From contig NZ_JAGGKV010000006.1 in assembly GCF_017874035.1 (NCBI RefSeq), positions 1-64,000 of the forward strand: 64,000 nt of DNA, written 5' to 3'. The position numbers and the translations under genes were made by a program. This document shows positions 36,087 to 45,335 of the stretch, piece by piece; the stretch's first letter is position 1, and each line of letters begins with the position of its first letter. The notes under the pieces are model-generated. The model saw nothing but the letters and a program-made list of their open reading frames with translations, was not told the origin of the DNA and searched no databases. The DNA is from Paenibacillus aceris. GTDB lineage: Bacteria > Bacillota > Bacilli > Paenibacillales > NBRC-103111.

Positions 36087-37934
36087 TTAAAGATTCCCGA
36101 TCACTTCGTACACCGCAACGGGTTTTTCTTTTCCTTTAACCTTGATCTCGCCGATTGACTCAATCACGAAAAGGTTTTTAACACGCTCATATGTCTGCTC
36201 GCTAATAAGAATTTGACCGGGCTTAGCGTTAGATTCCAGCCGTGCCGACAAATTCACCGTATCACCGATAGCTGTGTAATCCAGTCGCAGATCTTCCGAC
36301 CCGATATTCCCGACAACTGCGGGTCCGCTGTTTATACCAAGTCCGAACTTAACGCCGATTCCGTACTTTTCGATCAATTTCTGTTCCAGCACATTCGCCT
36401 GCGCCTTCATCTCAATCGCTGCGCGAACAGCCATCTCCGGATGATTGTCATATTCAATAGGTGCACCGAACATTGCCATAACACCATCCCCTATGAATTT
36501 GTCGAGGGTACCATTAAATTTGAAAATAGCCTTCGTACATACATCCAAATACTCGTTCAAAACTTGAATAACCTGCTCAGGTTCCAACCGCTCAGACATC
36601 GGTGTAAACCCGCGAATATCGACGAAGATTAGAGAAATATCCTTGCGGCTGCCCCCAAGCTTAACGTCCTCTCCGGATTGAAGCAATTCATCCACGACAG
36701 ACTTGGAAACAAACCTGCCGAAAATACCTGTTACCCGATTGCGCTCCTTGCGCTCCTCTAAGTAATGACTTACTAATGACCATATGTAAATAGTAACTAA
36801 AGCAAATTGCGGATACACAAGCGGGGCAAACGTGGATCCTGCAATATAGAAGGTTAGCCAAACGCCTCCATAGAAGATGAACATGCCTATGAAAATAAAT
36901 AGCGCCGTCTTTCCTCTGAATCTCTCGAATAAGAACATAGCTAGTAACGAAACCAAAAGAATAAGACCAATACCTGCCGTCTTACTCATATCTTTGTAAA
37001 ATTTGCTTTCCAGCAAGGTTTGAATCATGTTGGCATGTATTTCAATCCCAAACATCTTAACAGAGCTGATGGGTGTAGGATATTCGTCCTGCATCGCCGT
37101 TACAAAGGGCCCAACCAGTACTATGCTTCCCTGCAGAGGCAAAGGATTTTTACTATTAAGAACATCTACGAATGAAAGCATTTCGTAGCCGGTAGTTGCA
37201 TCCACTTTCTGCCTGGGCAGCGTGAAAAACTCAGTGGTTACTTGATTTCTATCATTCGTTGGCAGAATGACAGTGCCTCGTTTCCATTCCCCTGTCGCTT
37301 CATCTCTCTTCACTTTCTCTTTATCGTCGAGAACTAGATTAGCAAGTGCGACACTGAACGCTGGTATGTAAGACCCATTCTCATCCGGCAGCCCAACAGG
37401 CAATTTGCGTGCTTTCCCATCTTTGTCAACAAATACATTAATATGCGCCATTTGCTGTCTGCTGGTGGTTAAGGTTGAAGTTGGATAGTCGACTTTCTCA
37501 GGCACTAAATCTCCTGCTTGCTGTTGTTTGGAGGGATAATTAATTTGGATGGGCAGGATGACGTTGTGGTATTTGGCTAAGACATCAGCCAAAGCTTTAT
37601 CATCGGCGGGGTTTTTCGAAGGTTCGGCCAAGACCACATCTATACCGATAGCTGCTGCGCCGGACTGCTCCAGCTTTTCAATCAATTGCGCATACGTTGT
37701 ACGGTCCCACGGGAACTTTCCGATGGCTTTTAAAGACTTCTCATCAATCTTGACAATTTTGATCCGATCCTCAGGTTGTCGTTCGTCAACTGATTTAGCT
37801 TTTCGCAGCACATCTTGAAGGGGCCCCTCGACAAAATAAAATAATCCGCTGGAATTCACCGTGTAGAAATATGTCGATAACAACAAGAGAACAAGTCCTG
37901 CTGCTAGCGTCCTGATCCATTTCTTTTTACCCAT
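36087..37934 (-). CDS. CHASE2 sensor adenylate/guanylate cyclase (class III)
   Basis: A 615-residue membrane enzyme. One N-terminal helix (about 8-26) leads to an extracytoplasmic CHASE2 domain (about 45-310), three closely spaced helices (about 325-400) and a cytoplasmic class III cyclase domain (about 430-610). Both metal aspartates are seen (FVDIRGF and FIGDGVMAMFG), as well as the LDKFIGD lysine and the NLSARLE arginine region. These residues favour ATP as substrate, so cAMP is the likely product. The start at 37934 follows AAGGGAGG. A longer frame upstream lacks a ribosome site. It is the first gene of the operon with FecR and NHL genes. Confidence 0.9.
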   Translation of the reverse strand: MGKKKWIRTLAAGLVLLLLSTYFYTVNSSGLFYFVEGPLQDVLRKAKSVDERQPEDRIKIVKIDEKSLKAIGKFPWDRTTYAQLIEKLEQSGAAAIGIDVVLAEPSKNPADDKALADVLAKYHNVILPIQINYPSKQQQAGDLVPEKVDYPTSTLTTSRQQMAHINVFVDKDGKARKLPVGLPDENGSYIPAFSVALANLVLDDKEKVKRDEATGEWKRGTVILPTNDRNQVTTEFFTLPRQKVDATTGYEMLSFVDVLNSKNPLPLQGSIVLVGPFVTAMQDEYPTPISSVKMFGIEIHANMIQTLLESKFYKDMSKTAGIGLILLVSLLAMFLFERFRGKTALFIFIGMFIFYGGVWLTFYIAGSTFAPLVYPQFALVTIYIWSLVSHYLEERKERNRVTGIFGRFVSKSVVDELLQSGEDVKLGGSRKDISLIFVDIRGFTPMSERLEPEQVIQVLNEYLDVCTKAIFKFNGTLDKFIGDGVMAMFGAPIEYDNHPEMAVRAAIEMKAQANVLEQKLIEKYGIGVKFGLGINSGPAVVGNIGSEDLRLDYTAIGDTVNLSARLESNAKPGQILISEQTYERVKNLFVIESIGEIKVKGKEKPVAVYEVIGNL

Positions 37935-38021
37935 AAGAGCCTCCCTTATGTATACTAGCTTCATTGTAAGATGGAGGAAAACAAATGGCAATGATATATT
38001 ACAATAAATACAAATTGTCGC

Positions 38022-38060
38022 AAAAAAAAAAGCCCAGTTCCTTGGACAGGAACCGAGCTT
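38022..38060 (-). terminator. Intrinsic terminator after ferredoxin
   Basis: A 13-base-pair stem (38030-38042 with 38048-38060) with a five-base loop is followed on the minus strand by a run of nine or more T. Confidence 0.9.
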
Positions 38061-38100
38061 TTTCGACATTTCGCGGATGACTCCGCAAATTTTGGTATGA

Positions 38101-38337
<237 letters not shown>

Positions 38338-38361
38338 TTAACTCCTCCTCAATTTATCCTC

Positions 38362-38390
38362 ATTGTAAAATATAATATAAATGAGGACAA
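38362..38390 (-). promoter_or_regulatory. Promoter of the ferredoxin gene
   Basis: TTGTCC (38390-38385), 17-base spacer and TACAAT (38367-38362) on the minus strand, between the mobB stop and the ferredoxin start. Confidence 0.6.
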
Positions 38391-38400
38391 AGTTCAAACC

Positions 38401-38907
38401 TTAAAATTGTTCTCCCTTAAAATACCTTTCAATAAAGTCCGCTAGACCAACAACGTCATTTAAATGAAAACTGGGTAGGGTTGATAAATGTGAATCTAGC
38501 ACCTCCAAATGCGTTGCAATCGCAACGGGTTCCTGCTCGAGAGCTTGAATAATTGCACTCTGCTCCATTGTACGATAAACAGCGATCTTTGGATGCTTTT
38601 CCCGCTTGAATCCTTCAATAAAAACATAATCCAGATGTCCAAAAGCACTGATCTGCTCTTGCAAATCCGGATTCCGCTTTTTCTCATAAATATGAATGGA
38701 CTCAAGTGAGATCGTAACAACTGCTTCTGCACCGGATTGCGCAAAAATTGTAGAATCCGCACCTGATGCCTCTTTATAATGTCCATGCGCATCATGTTTC
38801 ATGACAGCAACCTGCTTGCCGCGACGCTTCATCTCCACAACCAGTTTGGCGATCAGTGTCGTTTTGCCGCTGCCCGAATAACCGGCAAAGCCCATACAAT
38901 GTGCCAT
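38401..38907 (-). CDS. mobB: Molybdopterin-guanine dinucleotide biosynthesis adaptor MobB
   Basis: A 168-residue P-loop GTPase-like protein with Walker A GYSGSGKTT at the N-terminus, MKHDAHGH near residue 38 and the DYVFIEGFKRE motif near 95. MobB assists MobA in attaching GMP to molybdopterin. No other molybdenum cofactor gene lies nearby. It begins seven bases after the dinB stop, so it is probably co-transcribed with that DNA polymerase gene. This pairing has no obvious functional reason. Confidence 0.9.
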   Translation of the reverse strand: MAHCMGFAGYSGSGKTTLIAKLVVEMKRRGKQVAVMKHDAHGHYKEASGADSTIFAQSGAEAVVTISLESIHIYEKKRNPDLQEQISAFGHLDYVFIEGFKREKHPKIAVYRTMEQSAIIQALEQEPVAIATHLEVLDSHLSTLPSFHLNDVVGLADFIERYFKGEQF

Positions 38908-38914
38908 ATGCTCC

Positions 38915-40216
38915 TCACTTCTCCTCTTCTTGATGAAGGGGATTATTTTTTAAATGGTCCATTTGCAAAGAAGTCCCTCTCGCCTTATGATTTCTGATAA
39001 ATGCCGAAGGATCGTCACTCATCATCCCTGCGGTCAATATCGCATTCTCCCCAAATTTGTCCCGCAGTCCATCCATAATCTTATTTAGATTTTCGCGTTT
39101 GGGCTGCTTTTCATAGTCAAATAAATCAAGCTGCACGAACGTCTCTTCCTTGCTGGTCAAATTTTGCAGCGTAATTCCCAACAGCCTGACAGGGTTTCCA
39201 TCCTCCCACTGATGATCATAGAGCTGACAGGAGGTTCTATAAATATCATCCATATGTTCCGTCGGTGTTGGCAAGGTAACGGAACGCGTAATCGTCCTCA
39301 TTTCTGGATCACGTATCGTAATTTGGATGGTGGACGCCATCAAATCCTGCTTGCGAAGCCTTCGGGCAACCTGATCGGCAAGATTCAAGAAAACGCGATG
39401 GATCTCTTTTCTTTCTATATAATCCCGCGGCAGTGTGGTCGTATGACCGATAGATTTGCTTTGTTCTTGCTCAGGATTAACAGGTGAGTTGTCGATGCCG
39501 TTAGCCGAACGCTTTAAATGCGGCCCCATAACCCCAAAAAATTTACTAAGTAATGCCTCGTCGCCATTCGCTAATTGACCTATTGTATGAATGCCAAGCT
39601 TTGTTAGCTTATCAGCCGTCTTTTTACCGATCCCATACAAATAGTTGCACGGCTGGTCCCATAAGACAGCAGGTACATCACGCAAGCGCAAAACAGAAAT
39701 ACCATTCGGTTTTTTCATATCTGAGCCCATTTTGGCTAACAATTTATTAGGCGCTACACCAATGGAGCAGGGCAGCTTCAGTTCCTTCATAATACGTTGT
39801 TGAATTGTTCCAGCGATTTCAAGGGGTGTGCCAAACTGCTTGGAGCCCGTGATATCTACGAAGCATTCATCAATAGACATAGATTCAACCATTGGCGAAT
39901 AACTATAAGCAATTTGCATAAAATGCCGGGAAAAGCTGCGATACAATTCAAAATCCGGACGGATAAGAATCAAATCCGGACAAATTTTCATCGCCTGTCT
40001 AACCTGCATGCCGGTCTTAATCCCTACGGATCGTGCAGCATAAGATGAAGTAACGATAATCCCTTTGCGTAGTTCGACACTGCCTGCAACTGCAATTGGT
40101 TTCCCTTTATATATGTCTGGCTCAACAGCCTCATGTACCGAACAATAGAATGCATTCATATCGATGTGCAAAATGACTCTGCCTTGCTTGGGATAATGAT
40201 GCTCGACCGTCGCCAT
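38915..40216 (-). CDS. dinB: DNA polymerase IV (Y-family translesion polymerase)
   Basis: A 433-residue error-prone polymerase. The catalytic motifs are HIDMNAFYCSVH near residue 17 and SIDECFVD near 115. A helix-hairpin-helix segment (YGIGKKTADKL), a little-finger domain and a beta-clamp binding motif QLDLF near residue 375 follow. The last 50 residues beyond the clamp motif are not conserved. No clear LexA operator (CGAAC-N4-GTTCG) was found upstream, so SOS control is not supported. mobB follows directly. Confidence 0.93.
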   Translation of the reverse strand: MATVEHHYPKQGRVILHIDMNAFYCSVHEAVEPDIYKGKPIAVAGSVELRKGIIVTSSYAARSVGIKTGMQVRQAMKICPDLILIRPDFELYRSFSRHFMQIAYSYSPMVESMSIDECFVDITGSKQFGTPLEIAGTIQQRIMKELKLPCSIGVAPNKLLAKMGSDMKKPNGISVLRLRDVPAVLWDQPCNYLYGIGKKTADKLTKLGIHTIGQLANGDEALLSKFFGVMGPHLKRSANGIDNSPVNPEQEQSKSIGHTTTLPRDYIERKEIHRVFLNLADQVARRLRKQDLMASTIQITIRDPEMRTITRSVTLPTPTEHMDDIYRTSCQLYDHQWEDGNPVRLLGITLQNLTSKEETFVQLDLFDYEKQPKRENLNKIMDGLRDKFGENAILTAGMMSDDPSAFIRNHKARGTSLQMDHLKNNPLHQEEEK

Positions 40217-40425
40217 TTCACAATCCCTCCACGTTCAAAACCTAGAATAGAGCCTTTTTCAGCATACAAAAAAATATTGTTTCAAGCAAACGCATTTTTG
40301 CGTTATGATGTCTTTACCCGAAACATTATGATATAATTGTAAATTATACATTAGCGCTTTAAAGCAAGCATACTAACCTGCACACAATCACCATGTCACT
40401 TTGCTAGCTTTTGAAGGAGGAACCC

Positions 40426-42045
40426 ATGCCAACATCAGTGAAAATCTTCGACACCACATTAAGAGACGGAACTCAGGGAGAAGGCATCAGCCTATCCGTT
40501 GAGGATAAAATTAAAATAGCCCGCAAGCTCGATGAGCTTGGGGTTCATTATATTGAAGGCGGATGGCCGGGCAGCAACAGCAAAGATATCGAATTCTTTG
40601 AGCGCGTTCGTGACATGAAGTTCAACAACGCAAAAATCACTGCCTTCGGAAGTACAAGACGCAAAGACTCCATCGCTTCGGATGACATAAATCTGAACAG
40701 ACTTGTCGAGTCGGGCGCGCAGGTAGCAACCATTTTCGGGAAGTCCTGGGACTTCCATGTTCATACCGCCATTCAAACGACACTTGAAGAAAACCTGGCG
40801 ATGATTTACGACTCCGTTCTTTATTTGAAGAGCTGCGGCTTAGAAGTTATTTATGACGCGGAGCATTTCTTTGACGGTTACAAAAACAATCCTGATTACG
40901 CCTTGCAAACAATCACCAAAGCCCAGGATGCCGGCGCGGACTGGATCGTGCTGTGTGATACGAACGGAGGCTCGCTCCCTGGCGAAGTAACGGCTATCGT
41001 GACAGCGGTAAAGCAGCATGTTTCGACGCCTGTCGGCATTCATGCACATAACGATTGCGAATTAGGCGTAGCTAACAGCCTTGCCGCCGTTCAAGCGGGT
41101 GCCGGACAAGTCCAAGGCACGATTAACGGCTATGGCGAACGTTGCGGAAATGCCAACTTGAGTTCAATCATCCCTAACCTGCAGTTGAAACTGGGTTATC
41201 ATGTCATCTCCGAAGAGCAGTTGAAATCGCTAACGCCGGTATCGAGATATATCAGCGAAATCGCCAACATGCATATGCCGATCAATCAGCCTTATGTCGG
41301 TAATGCGGCTTTTGCCCACAAAGGCGGCATTCACGTTTCTGCGATTCTTAAGGATGCGAGCACTTACGAGCACACCAAGCCTGAGCTTGTAGGTAACAAA
41401 CAACGCGTTCTTGTATCTGAACTTGCGGGCCAAAGCAATGTGCTTGTCAAAGCCCAAGAGCTGAACTTAGACTTCAATAAAGAACATCAGAAAACCAAAG
41501 AAGTAATCGAAAAGATTAAAGATCTCGAACATCAAGGCTACCAATTCGAGGGAGCTGACGCAACACTGGAGCTTTTGCTGCGCGAAGCCTTCGAAGGACT
41601 TGAAGAGATTTTCACATTAGAGTCATTCAAAATGCTCGTTGAGAAATCAGCGAATCATTCCGTCGCGTCCGAAGCCATCGTCAAGGTTAAGGTTCACGGC
41701 GAAACGATCTACACCGCGGCAGAAGGAAACGGTCCACTCAATGCCTTGGATAATGCTTTACGTAAAGCGCTCCTGCAATATTATCCGGATATCAAGAACG
41801 TCCACCTTTCGGACTATAAAGTTCGTGTCCTAGACGAGAAAGGCGCTACCGCCGGTAAAGTTCGTGTTTTGATGGAAACGACAGATTTCAACACTACTTG
41901 GAACACACTCGGGGTGTCCAGCAACATCATCGAAGCCAGCTGGTATGCGCTCGTGGATAGCTTGCGTTATGCGCTCATCGGCAGACAACGCGTGGAGCCA
42001 GCCAACAAAGAGCAGAACGAGCGGCTCGGTTTAATCAATCACTAG
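40426..42045 (+). CDS. cimA: (R)-citramalate synthase
   Basis: A 539-residue enzyme that condenses pyruvate with acetyl-CoA to citramalate, the first step of the threonine-independent route to isoleucine. The N-terminal TIM barrel opens with FDTTLRDGTQGEG and carries the metal-ligand motif HAHND near residue 206. A LeuA-type allosteric dimerisation domain fills the C-terminus (about 400-530). The subgroup motif GGWPGSN distinguishes it from 2-isopropylmalate synthase. The ATG at 40426 follows AAGGAGGA. It is alone, with its own terminator. Confidence 0.92.
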   Translation: MPTSVKIFDTTLRDGTQGEGISLSVEDKIKIARKLDELGVHYIEGGWPGSNSKDIEFFERVRDMKFNNAKITAFGSTRRKDSIASDDINLNRLVESGAQVATIFGKSWDFHVHTAIQTTLEENLAMIYDSVLYLKSCGLEVIYDAEHFFDGYKNNPDYALQTITKAQDAGADWIVLCDTNGGSLPGEVTAIVTAVKQHVSTPVGIHAHNDCELGVANSLAAVQAGAGQVQGTINGYGERCGNANLSSIIPNLQLKLGYHVISEEQLKSLTPVSRYISEIANMHMPINQPYVGNAAFAHKGGIHVSAILKDASTYEHTKPELVGNKQRVLVSELAGQSNVLVKAQELNLDFNKEHQKTKEVIEKIKDLEHQGYQFEGADATLELLLREAFEGLEEIFTLESFKMLVEKSANHSVASEAIVKVKVHGETIYTAAEGNGPLNALDNALRKALLQYYPDIKNVHLSDYKVRVLDEKGATAGKVRVLMETTDFNTTWNTLGVSSNIIEASWYALVDSLRYALIGRQRVEPANKEQNERLGLINH

Positions 42046-42063
42046 CATTTTTCAACAAAATAA

Positions 42064-42101
42064 AAGCTGTAAGTTCAGCCCATGAGGCCAACTTGCAGCT
42101 T
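42064..42101. terminator. Bidirectional terminator between cimA and the ResA-like gene
   Basis: AAGCTGTAAGTT pairs with AACTTGCAGCTT, followed by T runs on the plus strand and TTTTATTTTG on the minus strand. Confidence 0.85.
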
Positions 42102-42106
42102 TTTTG

Positions 42107-42653
42107 TCATCCTTTGATGAGACTAGCAATCTTCTTGTCCAGCTCTTTGTGCGAAAGCACGTGAATAACTTCACGGACAACCCCATTTTTATCAATCAAG
42201 AAGCTCGTCGGAATGGCAACAACCCGATACGTATCCGCATTCGTTCCTTGCTTATCCAAAAGCACTGGGAAAGGATATTTATACGTCTCCACAAATTTCT
42301 TGATATTTTCCAATTTATCTCCAGGCGTTACATTCACCGCATACAGATCAAACTGTCCCTCGTATTTGTGATAGACATTCACCAGATCCGGCGCTTCCTC
42401 TTCACAAGGACCACACCAGGAGGCCCAGAAATTAACGAGCAGAGGTTTCTCACGCGGACCGCCAATCGAATACGCCTTCCCATCGAGTCCTGTCAGTGTA
42501 AAGGAAGGAGCTAAGAAATTCACCTGAGGGGCTTGTTCTGTAGGCATCAATGTTTCTTTATTCTCACGCTGGGCATTTTGATAAATGGCTATCCCCGCCA
42601 ATATTACGACCAATACGATCACGAATACATTCTTTTTCAAAAAAGTCTTCACC
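42107..42653 (-). CDS. resA: ResA/TlpA-type thiol-disulfide oxidoreductase
   Basis: A membrane-anchored thioredoxin-like protein of about 178-182 residues. It has an N-terminal helix (about 8-25), then a TlpA/ResA fold with the active site WASWCGPCEEEAPD near residue 76 and the cis-proline VAIPTSF. ResA reduces cytochrome c haem-binding cysteines outside the membrane. No ccs/res genes are nearby, so the substrate is not certain. The start is taken as GTG at 42653 or TTG at 42641, both after GGAGG. An upstream ATG at 42751 has no ribosome site and encodes no conserved sequence. Confidence 0.83.
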
Positions 42654-42774
42654 TCCACTCTGTCTATATTATCCCCAAATCGGGCGAATTTCCAACATTG
42701 GCTTGTCCGCAAGTATGCTTTCTCCATAATCGGGTAAAGTAAGCCTACCAATCATGCGGAAAGGAACCACAAAA

Positions 42775-44088
42775 GTGAACAAAGTCGCAACATCAAATGC
42801 CAGAACAAGAGACAAAAACAGATTCAAAGACATGTCCAATCACAGCTCTAACAACAGTTCCAACAACAAATCCAGCACTAAATCAAGCAAAGGTTCTATC
42901 TGGGAGTACATCGCCATTGCCACAATTCCTCTAGTACTTGTGTTAGGGAACTCCATGTTGGTCCCTATTTTACCTGATCTGCAAGAAAAAATGGGTATTT
43001 CCCGCTTCCAAAGCTCTCTCGTCATCACCTTATTCTCCGTCGCAGCAGGCATTATCATTCCAGTGTCCGGTTATTTATCCGATCGCTTCACACGGAAATC
43101 AGTTATCATCCCGTCACTCATCGTTTATGGAGCTGCCGGGGTTCTGGCAGGCTTTGGCGCTGTTTGGAACTCTTACCCTGTCCTTATCATCGCTCGCGCC
43201 ATACAAGGGCTTGGAGCGGCTGGTACTGCGCCTATCGCCATGGCACTCGTTGGTGATCTGTACAAAGGCGGTGACGCAAGTAAAGCTCTCGGGCTCATCG
43301 AAGCTTCTAATGGGACTGGTAAGGTGGTTAGCCCGATATTAGGCTCTTTGCTTGCTATGATCGTCTGGTTCGCTCCTTTTTTCGCATTTCCGATATTTTG
43401 CTTGTTAGCCTTGCTTGCTGTCATTTTCATGATTAAAGAACCACCCAATGAGAAAAAAGCAGACCCTCTTGGGGTCTACTTAAAGCAAATACGCGATATA
43501 CTTCGGGAAAAAGGGCGCTGGCTTATCCCTGCCTTTTTCGCGGGTTCGATTACGCTATTTATTCTTTTCGGAGTTCTCTTTTACTTGTCGCAAATATTAG
43601 AAGAGAAGCCTTACAGCATTGAGGGGGTCCGTAAAGGCTTTGTTCTTGCTGTCCCGCTGCTATGTATGGTCATTACCTCGTATACAACAGGCGCCAAAAT
43701 CAAACAGAACGGCGTATTAATGCGTTGGTTAATGAATATCGGACTGATCTTAATGACCGTTTCATTAACGCTAGCCATCTTTCTGAACACGAATCTCTAT
43801 GTTTTCATCGGTTTACTTTCACTCAGTGGAATCGGAACAGGCCTCCTGCTCCCCTGCTTAAATACCATGATAACCGGTTCTGTCGAGCGTGAGCAGCGCG
43901 GTATGATCACATCGTTGTACAACAGCCTTCGCTTTATTGGGGTAGCTTTTGGTCCACCCTTATTCGGATGGCTCATGAACATGTCGCACAAAACCTTATT
44001 CATCACAGTAGCCTCAATGGCACTTCTCATGCTGGCTCTTGTCTTCTTCTTTATTAAACCGAATGAGGAATTGAAAGAAAAAGCATGA
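42775..44088 (+). CDS. Major facilitator superfamily transporter (drug/H+ antiporter type)
   Basis: About 437 residues. A hydrophilic Ser/Asn/Lys-rich N-terminus (about 35 residues) precedes 12 or more membrane helices. Motif A-like sequence GYLSDRFTRK near residue 95 and the antiporter-type ARAIQGLGAAGTAPIAMALVGDL near 140 place it in the multidrug efflux families (BceT/Tet-like). The drug is unknown. The GTG at 42775 follows AAAGGA. An ATG at 42754 has a poor site. The poly-Asn/Ser head is unusual for the family. Confidence 0.85.
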   Translation: MNKVATSNARTRDKNRFKDMSNHSSNNSSNNKSSTKSSKGSIWEYIAIATIPLVLVLGNSMLVPILPDLQEKMGISRFQSSLVITLFSVAAGIIIPVSGYLSDRFTRKSVIIPSLIVYGAAGVLAGFGAVWNSYPVLIIARAIQGLGAAGTAPIAMALVGDLYKGGDASKALGLIEASNGTGKVVSPILGSLLAMIVWFAPFFAFPIFCLLALLAVIFMIKEPPNEKKADPLGVYLKQIRDILREKGRWLIPAFFAGSITLFILFGVLFYLSQILEEKPYSIEGVRKGFVLAVPLLCMVITSYTTGAKIKQNGVLMRWLMNIGLILMTVSLTLAIFLNTNLYVFIGLLSLSGIGTGLLLPCLNTMITGSVEREQRGMITSLYNSLRFIGVAFGPPLFGWLMNMSHKTLFITVASMALLMLALVFFFIKPNEELKEKA

Positions 44089-44137
44089 TATACTAGCCAC
44101 ATTCTGAGCTAAGAGCTGTAATGAGGTGTGAACGCTA

Positions 44138-44566
44138 GTGATCGTTCAATTTAAAGATGAGCTTTACAACCAACTTCTCCAACATAGCCTCCAAAAGCTG
44201 CCCGAAGAAGCGTGCGGCCTCATCCTGGGCGAACACTCTCCAAGTGCGAACGGGAGTCTTTTCGCCCATGCTCTTATTCCACTTCATAATTGCGCCAATG
44301 ATCCTAGGGGTCATTTCGAATTAAGTCCTAACGAGATGATTCCCTATCTTACAGATAGCCAAAATCCAGTCATCGGGTTGTTTCACTCACATCCTACAGC
44401 CCCAGCAATTCCATCCGAGTTGGACCTGCAAACACTTTGGCACACGATTCCCACTTACTGGATCTTGTCCTTGCAGCATATGCATAACCCTGAACTGCTT
44501 CTTTACCAAATAAAAAAAGCCGTCTCAACCGGGTATCACAAACTCTCGTTTGTAATCGGTCAATGA
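44138..44566 (+). CDS. JAMM/MPN+ domain metallopeptidase (M67 family)
   Basis: A 142-residue single-domain protein with the zinc-isopeptidase signature. The conserved glutamate lies in EEACGLILG near residue 24. HSHP lies near residue 86, followed by S and D in PSELD. Stand-alone bacterial JAMM proteases cleave C-terminal extensions from ubiquitin-like sulfur carriers (ThiS/MoaD/CysO types). No sulfur carrier gene is adjacent. Translation starts at GTG after a GAGGTG site. The stop overlaps the convergent exonuclease gene by seven bases. Confidence 0.87.
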   Translation: MIVQFKDELYNQLLQHSLQKLPEEACGLILGEHSPSANGSLFAHALIPLHNCANDPRGHFELSPNEMIPYLTDSQNPVIGLFHSHPTAPAIPSELDLQTLWHTIPTYWILSLQHMHNPELLLYQIKKAVSTGYHKLSFVIGQ

Positions 44567-45294
44567 TGGCTTAAAAGGGCGTATAGATCACCTAATGTAT
44601 CTACATTCCTCGCTTTGATTTCCTCCATAAATCTTGACCAGAGCGTAGCCGTCATTAAGGAATCTTCAAGGGCATGGTGACGTTTCGTAACCGGAATCTC
44701 ATAAGCATGGAGTAAAGAATCTAGGCTTAAATTTTTCCTCTTGGGCATCAACCACTTCGCTATCATCATCGTATCGAGAACGCGATGAGACAAGCTGACC
44801 TTAGAGGTACGCCAGAGGGCAGAATTCAAAAAGTTTTTATCATGACCGGTTGCATGAGCAACCAAGATTCGCTGTTGGACAAACTCCAGAAAATCACTCA
44901 GTACGCCGATCAGTTCCGGCGCATCCGCAGCCATTTCATTCGTAATCCCCGTTAGTTCAACAATGTCATCGGGAATTTTCCGTTTCGGGTTTACCATACT
45001 ATAGAAGGTTTGATCTTTCTGCACTTCACCGCCAATGACAGAGACCCCGCCGAACGAAATAATTTCATCACCGTTATAAGGAGAAAACCCCGTCGTTTCC
45101 AAATCAAAAACTACAATTTCCATCGAGTGCAGCGGTATTTCAAACAGGGAATCCTTCCTCTGTTCTTTTAACATGGAGCGAATAAATGCCATCTGCTGCG
45201 CACTTTGCACATCAAACATGGAGGTAATCGCCGGTGTTAAGCCTCCCATTTTGTACAATTGCCACATACGTCCAGCCGGGCGCATATCTTTCAT
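44560..45294 (-). CDS. DnaQ-like DEDDh 3'-5' exonuclease
   Basis: A 244-residue nuclease. The exonuclease core (about 57-220) has FDLETTGF (ExoI, D and E), the HATGHDKNFL motif (ExoII) and the HHALEDSLMTA motif (ExoIII with H and D). An extra N-terminal segment of about 55 residues is not recognised. The gene lies 40 bases after a DUF294 nucleotidyltransferase gene. The two are probably one transcript, and the same domain pair occurs in other bacteria next to or fused with CBS domains. A role in DNA repair or in turnover of nucleotides is only inferred. Confidence 0.88.
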   Translation of the reverse strand: MKDMRPAGRMWQLYKMGGLTPAITSMFDVQSAQQMAFIRSMLKEQRKDSLFEIPLHSMEIVVFDLETTGFSPYNGDEIISFGGVSVIGGEVQKDQTFYSMVNPKRKIPDDIVELTGITNEMAADAPELIGVLSDFLEFVQQRILVAHATGHDKNFLNSALWRTSKVSLSHRVLDTMMIAKWLMPKRKNLSLDSLLHAYEIPVTKRHHALEDSLMTATLWSRFMEEIKARNVDTLGDLYALLSHH

Positions 45295-45335
45295 TCCGAT
45301 TCACCTCTCCAGCACAAGAAAAAATGCAATCCGAT

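Noticed and set aside
40217..40340. LexA/SOS box before dinB
   Set aside because: Only an ACGCA-N4-TGCGT palindrome was found, which does not match the Gram-positive SOS consensus.
40340..40425. T-box or leucine/isoleucine leader before cimA
   Set aside because: The gap is too short and no T-box core (GGUGG bulge or specifier stem) is visible.
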